A DNA stretch of 64,000 nucleotides from Pseudomonas indica NBRC 103045 (GTDB lineage: Bacteria; Pseudomonadota; Gammaproteobacteria; Pseudomonadales; Pseudomonadaceae), in contig NZ_BDAC01000014.1 of NCBI RefSeq assembly GCF_002091635.1, forward strand, positions 108,393-172,392, in the 5' to 3' direction. A model generated the notes under the pieces. It did no database searches and was not told the origin of the DNA. It was given only the letters and a program-made list of their open reading frames with translations. This document shows, in pieces, positions 44,488-53,708 of the stretch. The number at the start of each line of letters is the position of its first letter. Within the stretch, counting starts at the first letter, position 1. The position numbers and the translations under genes are program-made.

Positions 44488-45294
44488 ATGAACACAACTC
44501 CAAGGAACCCGCTGCGTACCCTGGCCGCCGGGCTTTGCGTGCTGGCCGCGCCGACGACCTGGGCCGATGCCCTCGACCCGCAATGGTCATTCGCCAACAT
44601 GTCGCTGAACTACCTGGACTGGTCCAGGGGTACCGAGGAGCGTACGGCCGATAATGCGGCCAAGGGTGATTTCTTCTTCCTGGAACTGGAAGGGGCGGTC
44701 GGGTTCGAATGGGGCGAGTTCTATGGCTTCGCCGATCTGGAAAACCCCGGCAGCGACCGCCTGGAGCATGATGGTCGCGACAACCGGCGCAGTGCGGCGA
44801 AGGTCACTTCGCACCTCTATCTGGGCGATTCGCCGTTCTCCGTGTACCTGCATGTCTACGACTTCCGCGACTACGGCTTCGACGTGCGCGAGCAGGACCA
44901 GATCGTCGGCCTCGGTTACCGGCGGACCTTCGACAATGGTTTCTGGATCAAGCCGTTCCTCGGTGCCGCCCATGTGAACAGCAACAACTACAGCGGCATG
45001 AACGGCTACATGCTGGGCTGGGTGTTCGGCTATGCCTTCAAGGCCTTCGAGCAGAAGTTCACCGTCACTAACTGGCACGAGCTGACCTTCGAGCGCGACG
45101 ACGAGTACCTGCATGACAACTACGTCAACGGTACCGCCGACGAGATGGGTAACAACGGCGCGCTGGCGCTCTGGTGGCACCCTGCGGAGGCGATCACGGC
45201 CGGCGTGCAGTACCGCTATTCGGTGGATAAGCTGGGATCACCTGACGCCTATCAGAACGCGACCATCTACACCCTGAAGTACAACTTTTGGTAG
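44488..45294 (+). CDS. tsx: Tsx-type nucleoside-specific outer-membrane channel
   Basis: The 268-aa protein has a signal peptide ending at WA-D (residue 26). A 12-strand-like beta barrel of the Tsx/OmpK family follows: WSFANMSLNYLDWSRGTEERT, DFFFLELEGAVGFEWGEFYGFADLENP, and a C-terminal aromatic end (YNFW) for BAM recognition. It admits nucleosides to the periplasm for NupC. SD AAGGAG precedes the ATG. Confidence 0.93.
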   Translation: MNTTPRNPLRTLAAGLCVLAAPTTWADALDPQWSFANMSLNYLDWSRGTEERTADNAAKGDFFFLELEGAVGFEWGEFYGFADLENPGSDRLEHDGRDNRRSAAKVTSHLYLGDSPFSVYLHVYDFRDYGFDVREQDQIVGLGYRRTFDNGFWIKPFLGAAHVNSNNYSGMNGYMLGWVFGYAFKAFEQKFTVTNWHELTFERDDEYLHDNYVNGTADEMGNNGALALWWHPAEAITAGVQYRYSVDKLGSPDAYQNATIYTLKYNFW

Positions 45295-45348
45295 CCGCAC
45301 GCCACGAGCGGCGTGGACATTCTTTCTTCTGCCTTAGAGACACGCGCA

Positions 45349-46122
45349 ATGACCGCAACCGACGCACAACTCGCACGCAAGGCCATCGGCCTTCTCGACT
45401 TCACTTCGCTGAACCCGGACGACGACGAGGCGCGCATCCGCGACCTCTGCCGGCGCGCCCTGACGCCTGTCGGGCCGGTGGCCGCTGTCTGTGTCTACCC
45501 GCGCTTCGTCGCCCTGGCGCGGCAGACGCTGGATGCGCTGGGCGGCAACCAGGTGAAGGTGGCCACCGTGACCAATTTCCCGGCCGGCGCCGCCGATGTG
45601 GAGGTTGTGGCAGCCGAGACGCGGGCAGCGGTGGAGGCGGGGGCCGACGAGGTGGATGTGGTCTATCCCTATGCGGCCCTGCGCGGCGGCGACGCGACGG
45701 TCGGTGTCGAGCTGGTGCGCGCCTGCAAACGGGCCTGCGGCGATGCCTTGCTCAAGGTGATCCTGGAGACCGGCGAGCTGGCCGATCCGGCCTTGATCCG
45801 CCAGGCGAGCCGGGATGCCATCGAAGCCGGGGCCGACTTCATCAAGACCAGCACCGGCAAAGTGGTGGTCAATGCCACCGAACAGGCGGCCCGGCTCATG
45901 CTGGAGGTCATCGCGGAGACCGGCGGGCGAGTGGGCTTCAAACCTGCCGGTGGGATTCGCACGCTGGCCGATGCACGCCTCTATATCGGCTTGGCGGAGG
46001 AATATCTGGGGCAGGACTGGGTAACTCCGGAGCATCTTCGCCTGGGCGCTTCGAGCGTGCTCGACGACCTGCTCCGGCATCTTGGTCTGGGCAGTGAAGG
46101 TGCGGCCAAAGAGGGTTACTGA
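45349..46122 (+). CDS. deoC: Deoxyribose-phosphate aldolase
   Basis: DeoC cleaves 2-deoxyribose 5-phosphate to acetaldehyde and glyceraldehyde 3-phosphate. The 257-aa class I aldolase has the Schiff-base lysine in FIKTSTGK (Lys166), the proton-relay lysine in GFKPAGGIR (about Lys198) and the Asp in DEVDVVYPY (about Asp103). The ATG at 45349 gives family length. The next gene starts one base after its stop. Confidence 0.96.
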   Translation: MTATDAQLARKAIGLLDFTSLNPDDDEARIRDLCRRALTPVGPVAAVCVYPRFVALARQTLDALGGNQVKVATVTNFPAGAADVEVVAAETRAAVEAGADEVDVVYPYAALRGGDATVGVELVRACKRACGDALLKVILETGELADPALIRQASRDAIEAGADFIKTSTGKVVVNATEQAARLMLEVIAETGGRVGFKPAGGIRTLADARLYIGLAEEYLGQDWVTPEHLRLGASSVLDDLLRHLGLGSEGAAKEGY

Positions 46123-46123
46123 T

Positions 46124-47431
46124 ATGTGGTTGGCGCAGGAAGTTATCCGTCGCAAGCGCGATGGGAAGGTGCTCGACGAAGCGGACATCGGCCAGTTCGT
46201 AAAGGGGATCGGCGATGGTAGCCTGAGCGAAGGGCAGATTGCCGCGTTCGCCATGGCGGTGCTGCTCAAGGGCATGAGCCTGGACGAGCGCATTGCCTTG
46301 ACCACCGCGATGCGCGACTCCGGCCAAGTGCTGGCCTGGGAGCTGCCCGGTCCGGTGGTGGACAAGCATTCCACGGGCGGTGTCGGTGATCTGGTGAGCC
46401 TGGTACTGGCGCCGCTGCTCGCAGCCTGTGGTTGCTACGTGCCGATGATTTCCGGGCGTGGCCTGGGGCACACCGGCGGTACGCTGGACAAGCTGGACAG
46501 CGTGCCCGGCTACTGCACCCAGCCGGACCCGGAGCGCCTGCGCCGGGTGGTGGCCGAGGTGGGCTGCGCGATCATCGGCCAGACCGCCGATCTGGCGCCG
46601 GCGGATAAGCGCCTGTATGCCATCCGCGATGTCACCGGCACGGTGGAGTCCATCGACCTGATCACCGCCTCGATCCTGTCCAAGAAGCTGGCAGCCGGGC
46701 TGGACGTGCTGGTGATGGACGTGAAGGTGGGCAACGGCGCCTTCATGAGCGACCCGGAGCAGGCGCGGGCATTGGCGGAAAGCATCGTGGCGGTGGCCAA
46801 CGGTGCGGGCGTGAAGACGCGGGCGCTGATCACCGACATGAACCAGCCGCTGGCACGCAGTGCCGGTAACGCCCTCGAAGTGGAGGAGGCCATCGCCTTG
46901 CTCAAGGGCGAGGTGCGCAGCTCGCGACTGTGGGAGGTTACCCTGGCATTGGCCGAGGAAACGCTGGTGGCGGCCGGGCTGGCACCGGACTTGGCGTCCG
47001 CGCGGCAGCGGTTGATGGATGCCTGGCGCAGTGGCTTGGCGCTGCAGCGCTTCTCGCGGATGGTGGAGGCACTCGGCGGTCCGCTGGATCTGGCCGAGCA
47101 TCCCTGGCAGCACTTGCCCCAGGCGGCTGTGGTGCGGCCGGTGTTCGCCGAAGGGGAGGGGCTCGTGCAGGGTATCGACACACGGGCTATCGGACTAGCC
47201 GTCATCGCCCTGGGCGGTGGGCGGCGCCGTCCGGAGGATGCCATCGATGTCTCGGTGGGATTCAGTGAGTTGACACTGCCGGGAGAAGCCGTCGACGCCG
47301 CCCGGCCCCTGGCAATGGTCCATGCACGCGATGTGGCGAGTGCCGAAGAGGCTGCGCGGCTGCTGCGGGCGGCGTATCGACTCGGCACCGCAGAGGTTGC
47401 GGTGCGCGACCTGATCAGCGCACGACTGTAG
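46124..47431 (+). CDS. deoA: Thymidine phosphorylase
   Basis: DeoA splits thymidine or deoxyuridine with phosphate to the base and deoxyribose 1-phosphate. The 435-aa protein shows [28 protein letters not shown] (phosphate site), [18 protein letters not shown] and the pyrimidine-site segment in [19 protein letters not shown]. It is tightly coupled to deoC. Confidence 0.97.
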   Translation: MWLAQEVIRRKRDGKVLDEADIGQFVKGIGDGSLSEGQIAAFAMAVLLKGMSLDERIALTTAMRDSGQVLAWELPGPVVDKHSTGGVGDLVSLVLAPLLAACGCYVPMISGRGLGHTGGTLDKLDSVPGYCTQPDPERLRRVVAEVGCAIIGQTADLAPADKRLYAIRDVTGTVESIDLITASILSKKLAAGLDVLVMDVKVGNGAFMSDPEQARALAESIVAVANGAGVKTRALITDMNQPLARSAGNALEVEEAIALLKGEVRSSRLWEVTLALAEETLVAAGLAPDLASARQRLMDAWRSGLALQRFSRMVEALGGPLDLAEHPWQHLPQAAVVRPVFAEGEGLVQGIDTRAIGLAVIALGGGRRRPEDAIDVSVGFSELTLPGEAVDAARPLAMVHARDVASAEEAARLLRAAYRLGTAEVAVRDLISARL

Positions 47432-47441
47432 GAGCACATCG

Positions 47442-48665
<1,224 letters not shown>

Positions 48666-48676
48666 TGGAGCCTACA

Positions 48677-49384
48677 ATGGCCACTCCCCATATCAGTGCT
48701 CAGCCGGGCGATTTCGCCGAAACCGTGCTGATGCCTGGCGATCCGCTGCGAGCGAAGATGATCGCCGACACCTATCTGAGCGACGTGCAGCAGGTGAATG
48801 GCGTGCGCAACATGCTGGGGTTCACCGGCTCGTTCAACGGCCAGCGGATCTCCGTGATGGGGTCAGGCATGGGCATTCCCTCGCTGTCCATCTATGCCCA
48901 CGAGCTGTTCAGCCAGTACGGTGTGCAGCGCATCGTGCGGGTCGGCAGTTGTGGGTCGGTCCAGCCTGGCGTCCGGGTGCGCGACCTGGTGATCGCCATG
49001 GGCGCGTCGACCGATTCCGCCGTCAACCGCAAGCGCCTCTCCGGCTTTGATTTCGCCGCCCTGGCCGATTACCGATTGCTCGAACGGGTGGTGCGACGGG
49101 CCGATGCGAAAGGGCAGGCGGTGCATGTGGGCAATGTGTTTTCCGCCGACCTGTTCTACGAGCCCGAGCCGGAGCTTTTCAGCCGCATGACGCGCATGGG
49201 CATCCTCGCCGTGGAGATGGAGGCGGCCGGCCTCTATGGCGTGGCGGCAGAACTGGGACGGCAGGCGTTGTGCGTACTGACGGTCAGCGATCACATCCTT
49301 GAAGGCGAAAAGCTCAGTGCCGAGGAGCGGCAGGAGACGTTCCACGCGATGATCGAACTGACCCTGGAAGCGGTGACGCAGTAA
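48677..49384 (+). CDS. deoD: Purine nucleoside phosphorylase (DeoD type)
   Basis: DeoD phosphorolyses purine (deoxy)nucleosides. The 235-aa hexameric-type protein has [47 protein letters not shown] and [13 protein letters not shown], with the catalytic Asp in TVSDHIL. It closes the deoC-A-B-D order familiar from E. coli. A terminator-like hairpin follows at 49432-49450, but its U-run serves the opposite strand. Confidence 0.97.
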   Translation: MATPHISAQPGDFAETVLMPGDPLRAKMIADTYLSDVQQVNGVRNMLGFTGSFNGQRISVMGSGMGIPSLSIYAHELFSQYGVQRIVRVGSCGSVQPGVRVRDLVIAMGASTDSAVNRKRLSGFDFAALADYRLLERVVRRADAKGQAVHVGNVFSADLFYEPEPELFSRMTRMGILAVEMEAAGLYGVAAELGRQALCVLTVSDHILEGEKLSAEERQETFHAMIELTLEAVTQ

Positions 49385-49424
49385 GCGAGATTCCAACGGT
49401 AAACGGCGAACGAGATTCGCGGGC

Positions 49425-49450
49425 AAAAAAAGACCCGGCAGAGCCGGGTC
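49425..49450 (-). terminator. PrrF terminator
   Basis: GACCCGGC and GCCGGGTC pair around a 3-nt loop. The seven As at 49425-49431 read as a U-tract on the minus strand. Confidence 0.9.
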
Positions 49451-49536
49451 GAATAACCGTGATTAGCCTGATGAGGAGATAACCTGAGAGTCCGACTGCT
49501 GGGCTTTCAGCTTATCGACTGATCTCGCGATCAGTT
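49425..49536 (-). ncRNA. prrF: PrrF-type iron-responsive small RNA
   Basis: On the minus strand the sequence begins AACTGATCGCGAGATCAG and contains the conserved targeting core (CAGGTTATCTCCTCATCAGG and CTAATCACGG). It ends in a GACCCGGC/GCCGGGTC hairpin followed by seven Us. The 112-nt length is close to the 114-116 nt of P. aeruginosa PrrF1/PrrF2. PrrF RNAs repress iron-containing proteins such as SodB and succinate dehydrogenase when iron is low. A Fur-like box overlaps its promoter. Only one copy is present here, beside cbpA as in P. aeruginosa, where two copies are tandem. Confidence 0.92.
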
Positions 49537-49541
49537 GGTGA

Positions 49542-49570
49542 AATAATAACAATTCTCATTTCCATGTCAA
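49542..49570 (-). promoter_or_regulatory. PrrF promoter with Fur-like box
   Basis: On the minus strand TTGACA (49565-49570) is 16 bp from TATTAT (49543-49548), placing the start at 49536. The 19-bp AATGAGAATTGTTATTATT (49542-49560) resembles the Fur box and overlaps the -10 and spacer, so Fe-Fur should block transcription. Confidence 0.85.
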
Positions 49571-49612
49571 CGCTTTTTTTGCAGCGGTTGCATTCTTGGT
49601 GAGCCGACTCGC

Positions 49613-49645
49613 AAAAACGACGAACCCGGCGCATGGCCGGGTTCG
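49613..49645 (-). terminator. Terminator of cbpA
   Basis: CGAACCCGGC (49621-49630) pairs with GCCGGGTTCG (49636-49645). Five As at 49613-49617 give a U-run on the minus strand, just past the cbpA stop. Confidence 0.85.
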
Positions 49646-49661
49646 TTGAATGACTGGAACC

Positions 49662-50462
49662 TTATTCCGAGTCGGCGGGCTGCCGCAGTTGAGTGACCTC
49701 TTTGTTCAGCAGGTCGATGCGCCTGGCCATGCTCTCGATCAGGCTGTGGGCGATGCGCGGATTGCTCTGCATCAGGCTGAGGAACTGGTCCTTGGGAATC
49801 ACCATTACCGTACAGGGCTCGCTGGCCACCACCGTGGCGCTGCGGCGCTCGCGGGTGAACACGGCCATGGCGCCGAAGATTTCATCCTTCTGCACATCGC
49901 CCACCTTGTGGCCATCCACGAAGGCTTCGGCATGGCCCTCAATGATGACAAAGACATGATCGGCCTCGTCGCCCTGGTGGATCAGCTCCTCACCGGCGGC
50001 GAAGTGCTGGAATCCGGTGGCTGGACGAATTTCCGGCTGCTTGAGGCGAGCCAGGGCATCGGACAGCAGGGCGGTATGGCCGATCAGGTACTGGATGAAC
50101 AGTTCCTGGCGCTGTTCGCTGGCATAAATGTGCTTGAACACGGCACCACGGTTGTAAGGGATCAGGCTGATCGCTTCTTCGCTGCTGTAGCGGCAGCTCG
50201 GCATTTCTATGCCCTGGCGCAGGCCGACGAGATCGCCTTCCTGCAAGTAGAACAACGGGCGTCCGTCCACCAGCGCATGCAGCAGGCCGTCCTCGATCAG
50301 GAACAACTGATTGCCGGGAAGCGCCTGGGTCAGATCGTCGACGCGCTCAAGCCGCAACGGCTCCCCGCTGGGATCGAGCCCTTCGAGCAACTGGCTGGGG
50401 ATGCTTTGCAGTCGATTGATCAGCTGATCGGCGTAAGCCGGTTGCTCCCCGAGTAGGTACAT
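49662..50462 (-). CDS. cbpA: cAMP-binding protein A (CbpA)
   Basis: The 266-aa protein has a C-terminal cyclic nucleotide-binding domain (GFQHFAAGEELIHQGDEADHVFVIIEGHAEAF, then IFGAMAVFTRERRSATVVASEPCTVMVIP). The phosphate cassette is in IFGAMAVFTRERRSA. The N-terminal half looks like a second, degenerate cNMP-like domain. No HTH domain is present, so it is not a CRP-type regulator. In P. aeruginosa CbpA is a polar cAMP-binding protein under Vfr control. A Vfr-like site lies 100 bp upstream. The ATG at 50462 is chosen for the MYLLGEQPA start. Confidence 0.87.
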   Translation of the reverse strand: MYLLGEQPAYADQLINRLQSIPSQLLEGLDPSGEPLRLERVDDLTQALPGNQLFLIEDGLLHALVDGRPLFYLQEGDLVGLRQGIEMPSCRYSSEEAISLIPYNRGAVFKHIYASEQRQELFIQYLIGHTALLSDALARLKQPEIRPATGFQHFAAGEELIHQGDEADHVFVIIEGHAEAFVDGHKVGDVQKDEIFGAMAVFTRERRSATVVASEPCTVMVIPKDQFLSLMQSNPRIAHSLIESMARRIDLLNKEVTQLRQPADSE

Positions 50463-50561
50463 GAGCGTTGATTCCTTGAACTGGCTGGCTGGCAAGACGC
50501 ACGAACGTCCTTGAAACAATAGGTTTCGCAGATATTTCCGTAAATCAGTTCGCGATAATGT

Positions 50562-50577
50562 TGTGAGCTAGCTCTTA
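50562..50577 (-). promoter_or_regulatory. Vfr/CRP-like site upstream of cbpA
   Basis: TAAGAGCTAGCTCACA on the minus strand matches the right half (TCACA) and most of the left half of the Vfr consensus. It overlaps the stop codon of the upstream TfoX-C gene, 100 bp before cbpA. Confidence 0.5.
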
Positions 50578-50840
50578 TTACGCAAAGGCAAGGCGTCCAG
50601 TTGTCCGATCAATGCTGCTTTGTGTGCCGGTGGCAGGTCGTTCCAATGCACGTCCAGCAGCGCACCTTCGATTGCGTAGAGCAGTACTTTCGAGGCCCGG
50701 AATCCCCTGGCCCGGACCGCCCGGTAGGCGCCGACCGAGCCCAGGCGGCGAAGATCGGAAGCACTATGGATGCCGACTGCGTGCAACCACTGTGCCGAGG
50801 TCTTGCCGAGGTTCTTCAGGTGTTGCAACTCATCGTTCAT
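50568..50840 (-). CDS. TfoX C-terminal domain protein
   Basis: The 90-aa protein matches the helical TfoX_C domain: LKNLGKTSAQWLHAVGIHSASDLRRLGSVGAYRAVRARGF, a helix-hairpin-helix-like fold. The N-terminal TfoX domain is missing, as is common for stand-alone members. A link to competence is not implied. It precedes cbpA on the same strand. Confidence 0.88.
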   Translation of the reverse strand: MNDELQHLKNLGKTSAQWLHAVGIHSASDLRRLGSVGAYRAVRARGFRASKVLLYAIEGALLDVHWNDLPPAHKAALIGQLDALPLRNKS

Positions 50841-50872
50841 TCAGCCTCCTTGCAATGATGCCTCATTGATAG

Positions 50873-51625
50873 TCAGGGGGTTGGATAGCCTGCGACGAAG
50901 TGTAGCGGCCAGCGGATGAACTGTGGCGCGGTGACATCACCCCAGGCTTGACGCAGAGCAGGTAAATAGTCGATTACCGGGTCCTTGCCGTGTTCGCGTT
51001 CCCAGCGTTGCACGGCGGACCAGGTGCGCAGGTAACCGACGAAGTGTTCGAAGCTCCATTCGACCTCGATGGCGAACGGTGGAAGATCGAGTCGGGAGAA
51101 GGGTACGGAAAGATCGCGATAGCCGGCATCGACGCTTTCGCGTCCTTTCGGCCAGTAACCTTTCAAGGTGTCGCCGTAGAGCTGGTCGATCACCGGGTCG
51201 AAAGCTTCATCGATACGCAGCAGGCTGTAGCACCAGGCGCAGAACAGGCCGCGGGGCTTGAGCAGGCGCTTCACTTCGGCGAAGAAACGCGGCGTGGCGA
51301 ACCAGTGCAGAGCCTGGGCGACCACGATGAGATCGAGGCTCCCCGAGGGCAGCGGCAGCGACTCGGCATCTGCGGCGAAGCGTTCGATGCCGTCCCAGCC
51401 ATCTTCCATACGTAACTGCTCGTGGCTGGCATCGCTGGCCAGGACTTGATCGAAATGCTCACTCAACGGGCGACTGGCCTGGCCATTGCCGCAGGCGATG
51501 TCGAGGGCGCGCTGCCGCGAGGGGCTGTTGGCGGCCAGCCAGGCGAAGAGCGCCGACGGGTATTCCGGGCGGAAACTGGCGTAGGCACCCGCGCGGGCGC
51601 CGAACAGTCGGGCGATCTCACTCAT
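50873..51625 (-). CDS. Class I SAM-dependent methyltransferase
   Basis: The 250-aa protein has a Methyltransf_11-type core: RALDIACGNGQASRPLSEHFDQVLASDAS (SAM binding), FAADAESLPLPSGSLDLIVVAQALHWF and LLKPRGLFCAW. The layout resembles trans-aconitate methyltransferase-like small-molecule enzymes. The substrate is unknown. Its start overlaps the pentapeptide gene stop. Confidence 0.88.
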   Translation of the reverse strand: MSEIARLFGARAGAYASFRPEYPSALFAWLAANSPSRQRALDIACGNGQASRPLSEHFDQVLASDASHEQLRMEDGWDGIERFAADAESLPLPSGSLDLIVVAQALHWFATPRFFAEVKRLLKPRGLFCAWCYSLLRIDEAFDPVIDQLYGDTLKGYWPKGRESVDAGYRDLSVPFSRLDLPPFAIEVEWSFEHFVGYLRTWSAVQRWEREHGKDPVIDYLPALRQAWGDVTAPQFIRWPLHFVAGYPTP

Positions 51626-51966
51626 GGTTTTCGGTAGCGGAGGCGGGTGCCGAAATTCACCGACATGAGAATCTCGTCAGCACTCAGCTCAACAGGGAAA
51701 TAGGCACCGGAAATCTGCGCATGAGCCAGGCTGGCGCCTTCCATGCGGGCCTTGCGCAGGTCCAGGCCGCGTAAGTCGGCGCCACGGAAGTAGGCATCGG
51801 TGAAGTTCACCCCGTCGGCATTCAGGTTACGCAGGTCGAGGCCGCGAAAATCTCCGCCGGTGAGGTCGATTTCTCCATCCGAGGCACGCCGCTGATTGAA
51901 GCCGGCGATGTCTTCCTGGCGCAGCAGGCGGTACAGCGGGTCGTCCAGTTGACGCGGCTGGCTCAT
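51622..51966 (-). CDS. Pentapeptide-repeat protein
   Basis: The 114-aa protein contains about eight A(D/N)LxX-type pentapeptides (GGDFRGLDLRNLNADGVNFT, AYFRGADLRGLDLRKARMEGASLAHAQISGAYF), which build a right-handed quadrilateral beta-helix. Small pentapeptide proteins sometimes mimic DNA or act as scaffolds; no target is evident. It overlaps the methyltransferase by 4 bp. Confidence 0.9.
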   Translation of the reverse strand: MSQPRQLDDPLYRLLRQEDIAGFNQRRASDGEIDLTGGDFRGLDLRNLNADGVNFTDAYFRGADLRGLDLRKARMEGASLAHAQISGAYFPVELSADEILMSVNFGTRLRYRKP

Positions 51967-52028
51967 GAATGCGGTTCCGGCAATGGGTCACCGGGCAGTA
52001 TAGAAGCTGTCCGGTGACCCTGCCGTGG

Positions 52029-53591
52029 TCAGAGGCCGGGCAGGCGTTGGCGGATGTTATCGACCAGTTTGTCCAGGCTGGCGGCTTCGTGGGTGTCCAC
52101 GCGCCGGCTATGGGCCTGTTCGTCCGCTGTCAGAGGCTCCCGGCTCTGCTGTTGCGCGTGGATGATGTCCAGCGTGGCATCGGACGGGTCCAGTCCTTCG
52201 CTCTGCCGCTGGGCCAGCCAGCTGGCGATGACGGCGTCCGGCGCATGGCAGTCGAGAATCAGGAATGGGACTCCGGTGCGCTCGGCGATCTTCCAGGCGG
52301 CCTGGCGCTGGACGTGCTTCAGGTAGGTGGCATCGATGACCACCGGATAGCCCGCGTGCAGGGCGGCGTCTGCCAGTTCGTGCAGGCGCCGATAAGTGGC
52401 ATCGCTGGCGTCCTGGTTATAGATGCCGGCACTCAGTTGGCCCCGTTCGCTTTCCTCCTGTTCGCCGAACAGGCGCTTGCGCTCCGTGTCCGAACGCAGG
52501 CGGATGGCGCCGAGTGCTTCGACCAGGCGCATCGCGACGTGACTCTTGCCCACCGAGGAAACGCCGTGGGTGATGGCCAGGAAGCGTGAAGGAATGGCGC
52601 TGTAGCTCTCCGCCAGGCTCGCATAGTTGCGGTATTGGCGCAGGATGACCGCGCGCTGGACCGCGTCCTGCTCCTGGCCGAGGCGGAACAGGCTGACCTT
52701 GGCACGCACCAGGGCCCGATAAGACTTGTAAAGGTTCATCAGCTCCAGCGCGGCATAGTCGCCGGTTTGCTCGAGCCAGAGACTGAGGAAGCGGCGCGAC
52801 AGGCATTTCAGCCCACGGTCTTCCAGGTCCATGGCAAGGAAGGCGCTGTCCGCCGCGATGTCGGTAAGACGAAATGGTTCGTTGAATTCGATGCAGTCGA
52901 ACAACACGACTTCGCCGTCGATCAGGGTGGTGTTGCCCAGGTGGATATCGCCATGGCATTCGCGGATGAAGCCTTGGTTCTTTCGCTCTTCGAGCAGGGG
53001 CCCCAGGCGGTCGATGGTGCTTTCGGTCCAGGCTTCCAATGCGTCCAGTTGCTGGAGATCGGACTTGTCGCTGAGCAATGGGCGGATCTGTTCGAAGTTC
53101 TGGCGCAGCGGCGCCATCATGGCGTCCGGCTGGCACATGACGTGGTCCGGCGCCACCGACGGCGTGGTCAGGTGGAAGCGGGCGATCTGCCGGGCCAGCG
53201 CATCGATGTGGGCGCCGGTGAGTTCGCCGCGCGCCTGGATTTCGCCCAGCAGGTTGCTTTGCGGGAACTGACGCATCCTCACGGCATATTCGATGACCGG
53301 GCCATCGCCGTTCAACTGTGGAGCGGATTCGCTGCCGGTGATCGGGATGGCGTCGAGGTAGAGGTTCTGCGTCAGGCGCTGGTTCAGTCGAACTTCTTCC
53401 TCGCAGAAGTGCTTGCGCGCTTCCAGCGTGGTGAAGTCGAGGAAGCCGAAGTCGACCGGTTTCTTGAACTTGTAAGCGTAGGGGCCCGTGAGCAGGACCC
53501 AGGAAATATGGGTTTCGATGACCTGGAACTGGTCTACCGGATGCGGATAGAGCGCCGGGTTCTGCAGCGCGGCAATCAGGGCTTGGCTCAC
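52029..53591 (-). CDS. Bifunctional aminoglycoside phosphotransferase-like/ATP-binding protein
   Basis: The 520-aa protein has an N-terminal APH-like kinase domain (ISWVLLTGPYAYKFKKPVDFGF, and HGDIHLGNTTLIDGEVVLFDCIEFNE with catalytic HGD and metal-binding D) and a C-terminal P-loop domain (THGVSSVGKSHVAMRL near residue 345, like a zeta-toxin or gluconate kinase fold). This fusion is frequent in proteobacteria; its substrate is unknown. The start is GTG. It is divergent from mrcB. Confidence 0.87.
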   Translation of the reverse strand: MSQALIAALQNPALYPHPVDQFQVIETHISWVLLTGPYAYKFKKPVDFGFLDFTTLEARKHFCEEEVRLNQRLTQNLYLDAIPITGSESAPQLNGDGPVIEYAVRMRQFPQSNLLGEIQARGELTGAHIDALARQIARFHLTTPSVAPDHVMCQPDAMMAPLRQNFEQIRPLLSDKSDLQQLDALEAWTESTIDRLGPLLEERKNQGFIRECHGDIHLGNTTLIDGEVVLFDCIEFNEPFRLTDIAADSAFLAMDLEDRGLKCLSRRFLSLWLEQTGDYAALELMNLYKSYRALVRAKVSLFRLGQEQDAVQRAVILRQYRNYASLAESYSAIPSRFLAITHGVSSVGKSHVAMRLVEALGAIRLRSDTERKRLFGEQEESERGQLSAGIYNQDASDATYRRLHELADAALHAGYPVVIDATYLKHVQRQAAWKIAERTGVPFLILDCHAPDAVIASWLAQRQSEGLDPSDATLDIIHAQQQSREPLTADEQAHSRRVDTHEAASLDKLVDNIRQRLPGL

Positions 53592-53694
53592 GGTCGATCC
53601 TTACGTCTAAGACTTGAAGTTGGGCGGCATTATGGCCGCTGCGGGGCGTCGTGCAAACCGCCGGGGGGCGCCTGTCTCCTGTGGATAAAGTGCG

Positions 53695-53700
53695 TATAAT
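53695..53700 (+). promoter_or_regulatory. Consensus -10 box eight bases before mrcB
   Basis: TATAAT (53695-53700) is separated from the mrcB ATG by GCGCCGCC only. The -35 region is weak. Transcription from it would start at or within about 2 nt of the start codon. Confidence 0.5.
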
Positions 53701-53708
53701 GCGCCGCC

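Noticed and set aside
49432..49450. Terminator of deoD on the plus strand
   Set aside because: The hairpin has its T-run on the opposite strand and belongs to the PrrF sRNA. It could still weakly terminate deoD transcripts.
50568..50840. Competence regulator TfoX/Sxy
   Set aside because: Only the C-terminal helical domain is encoded; the N-terminal domain needed for the regulator is absent.
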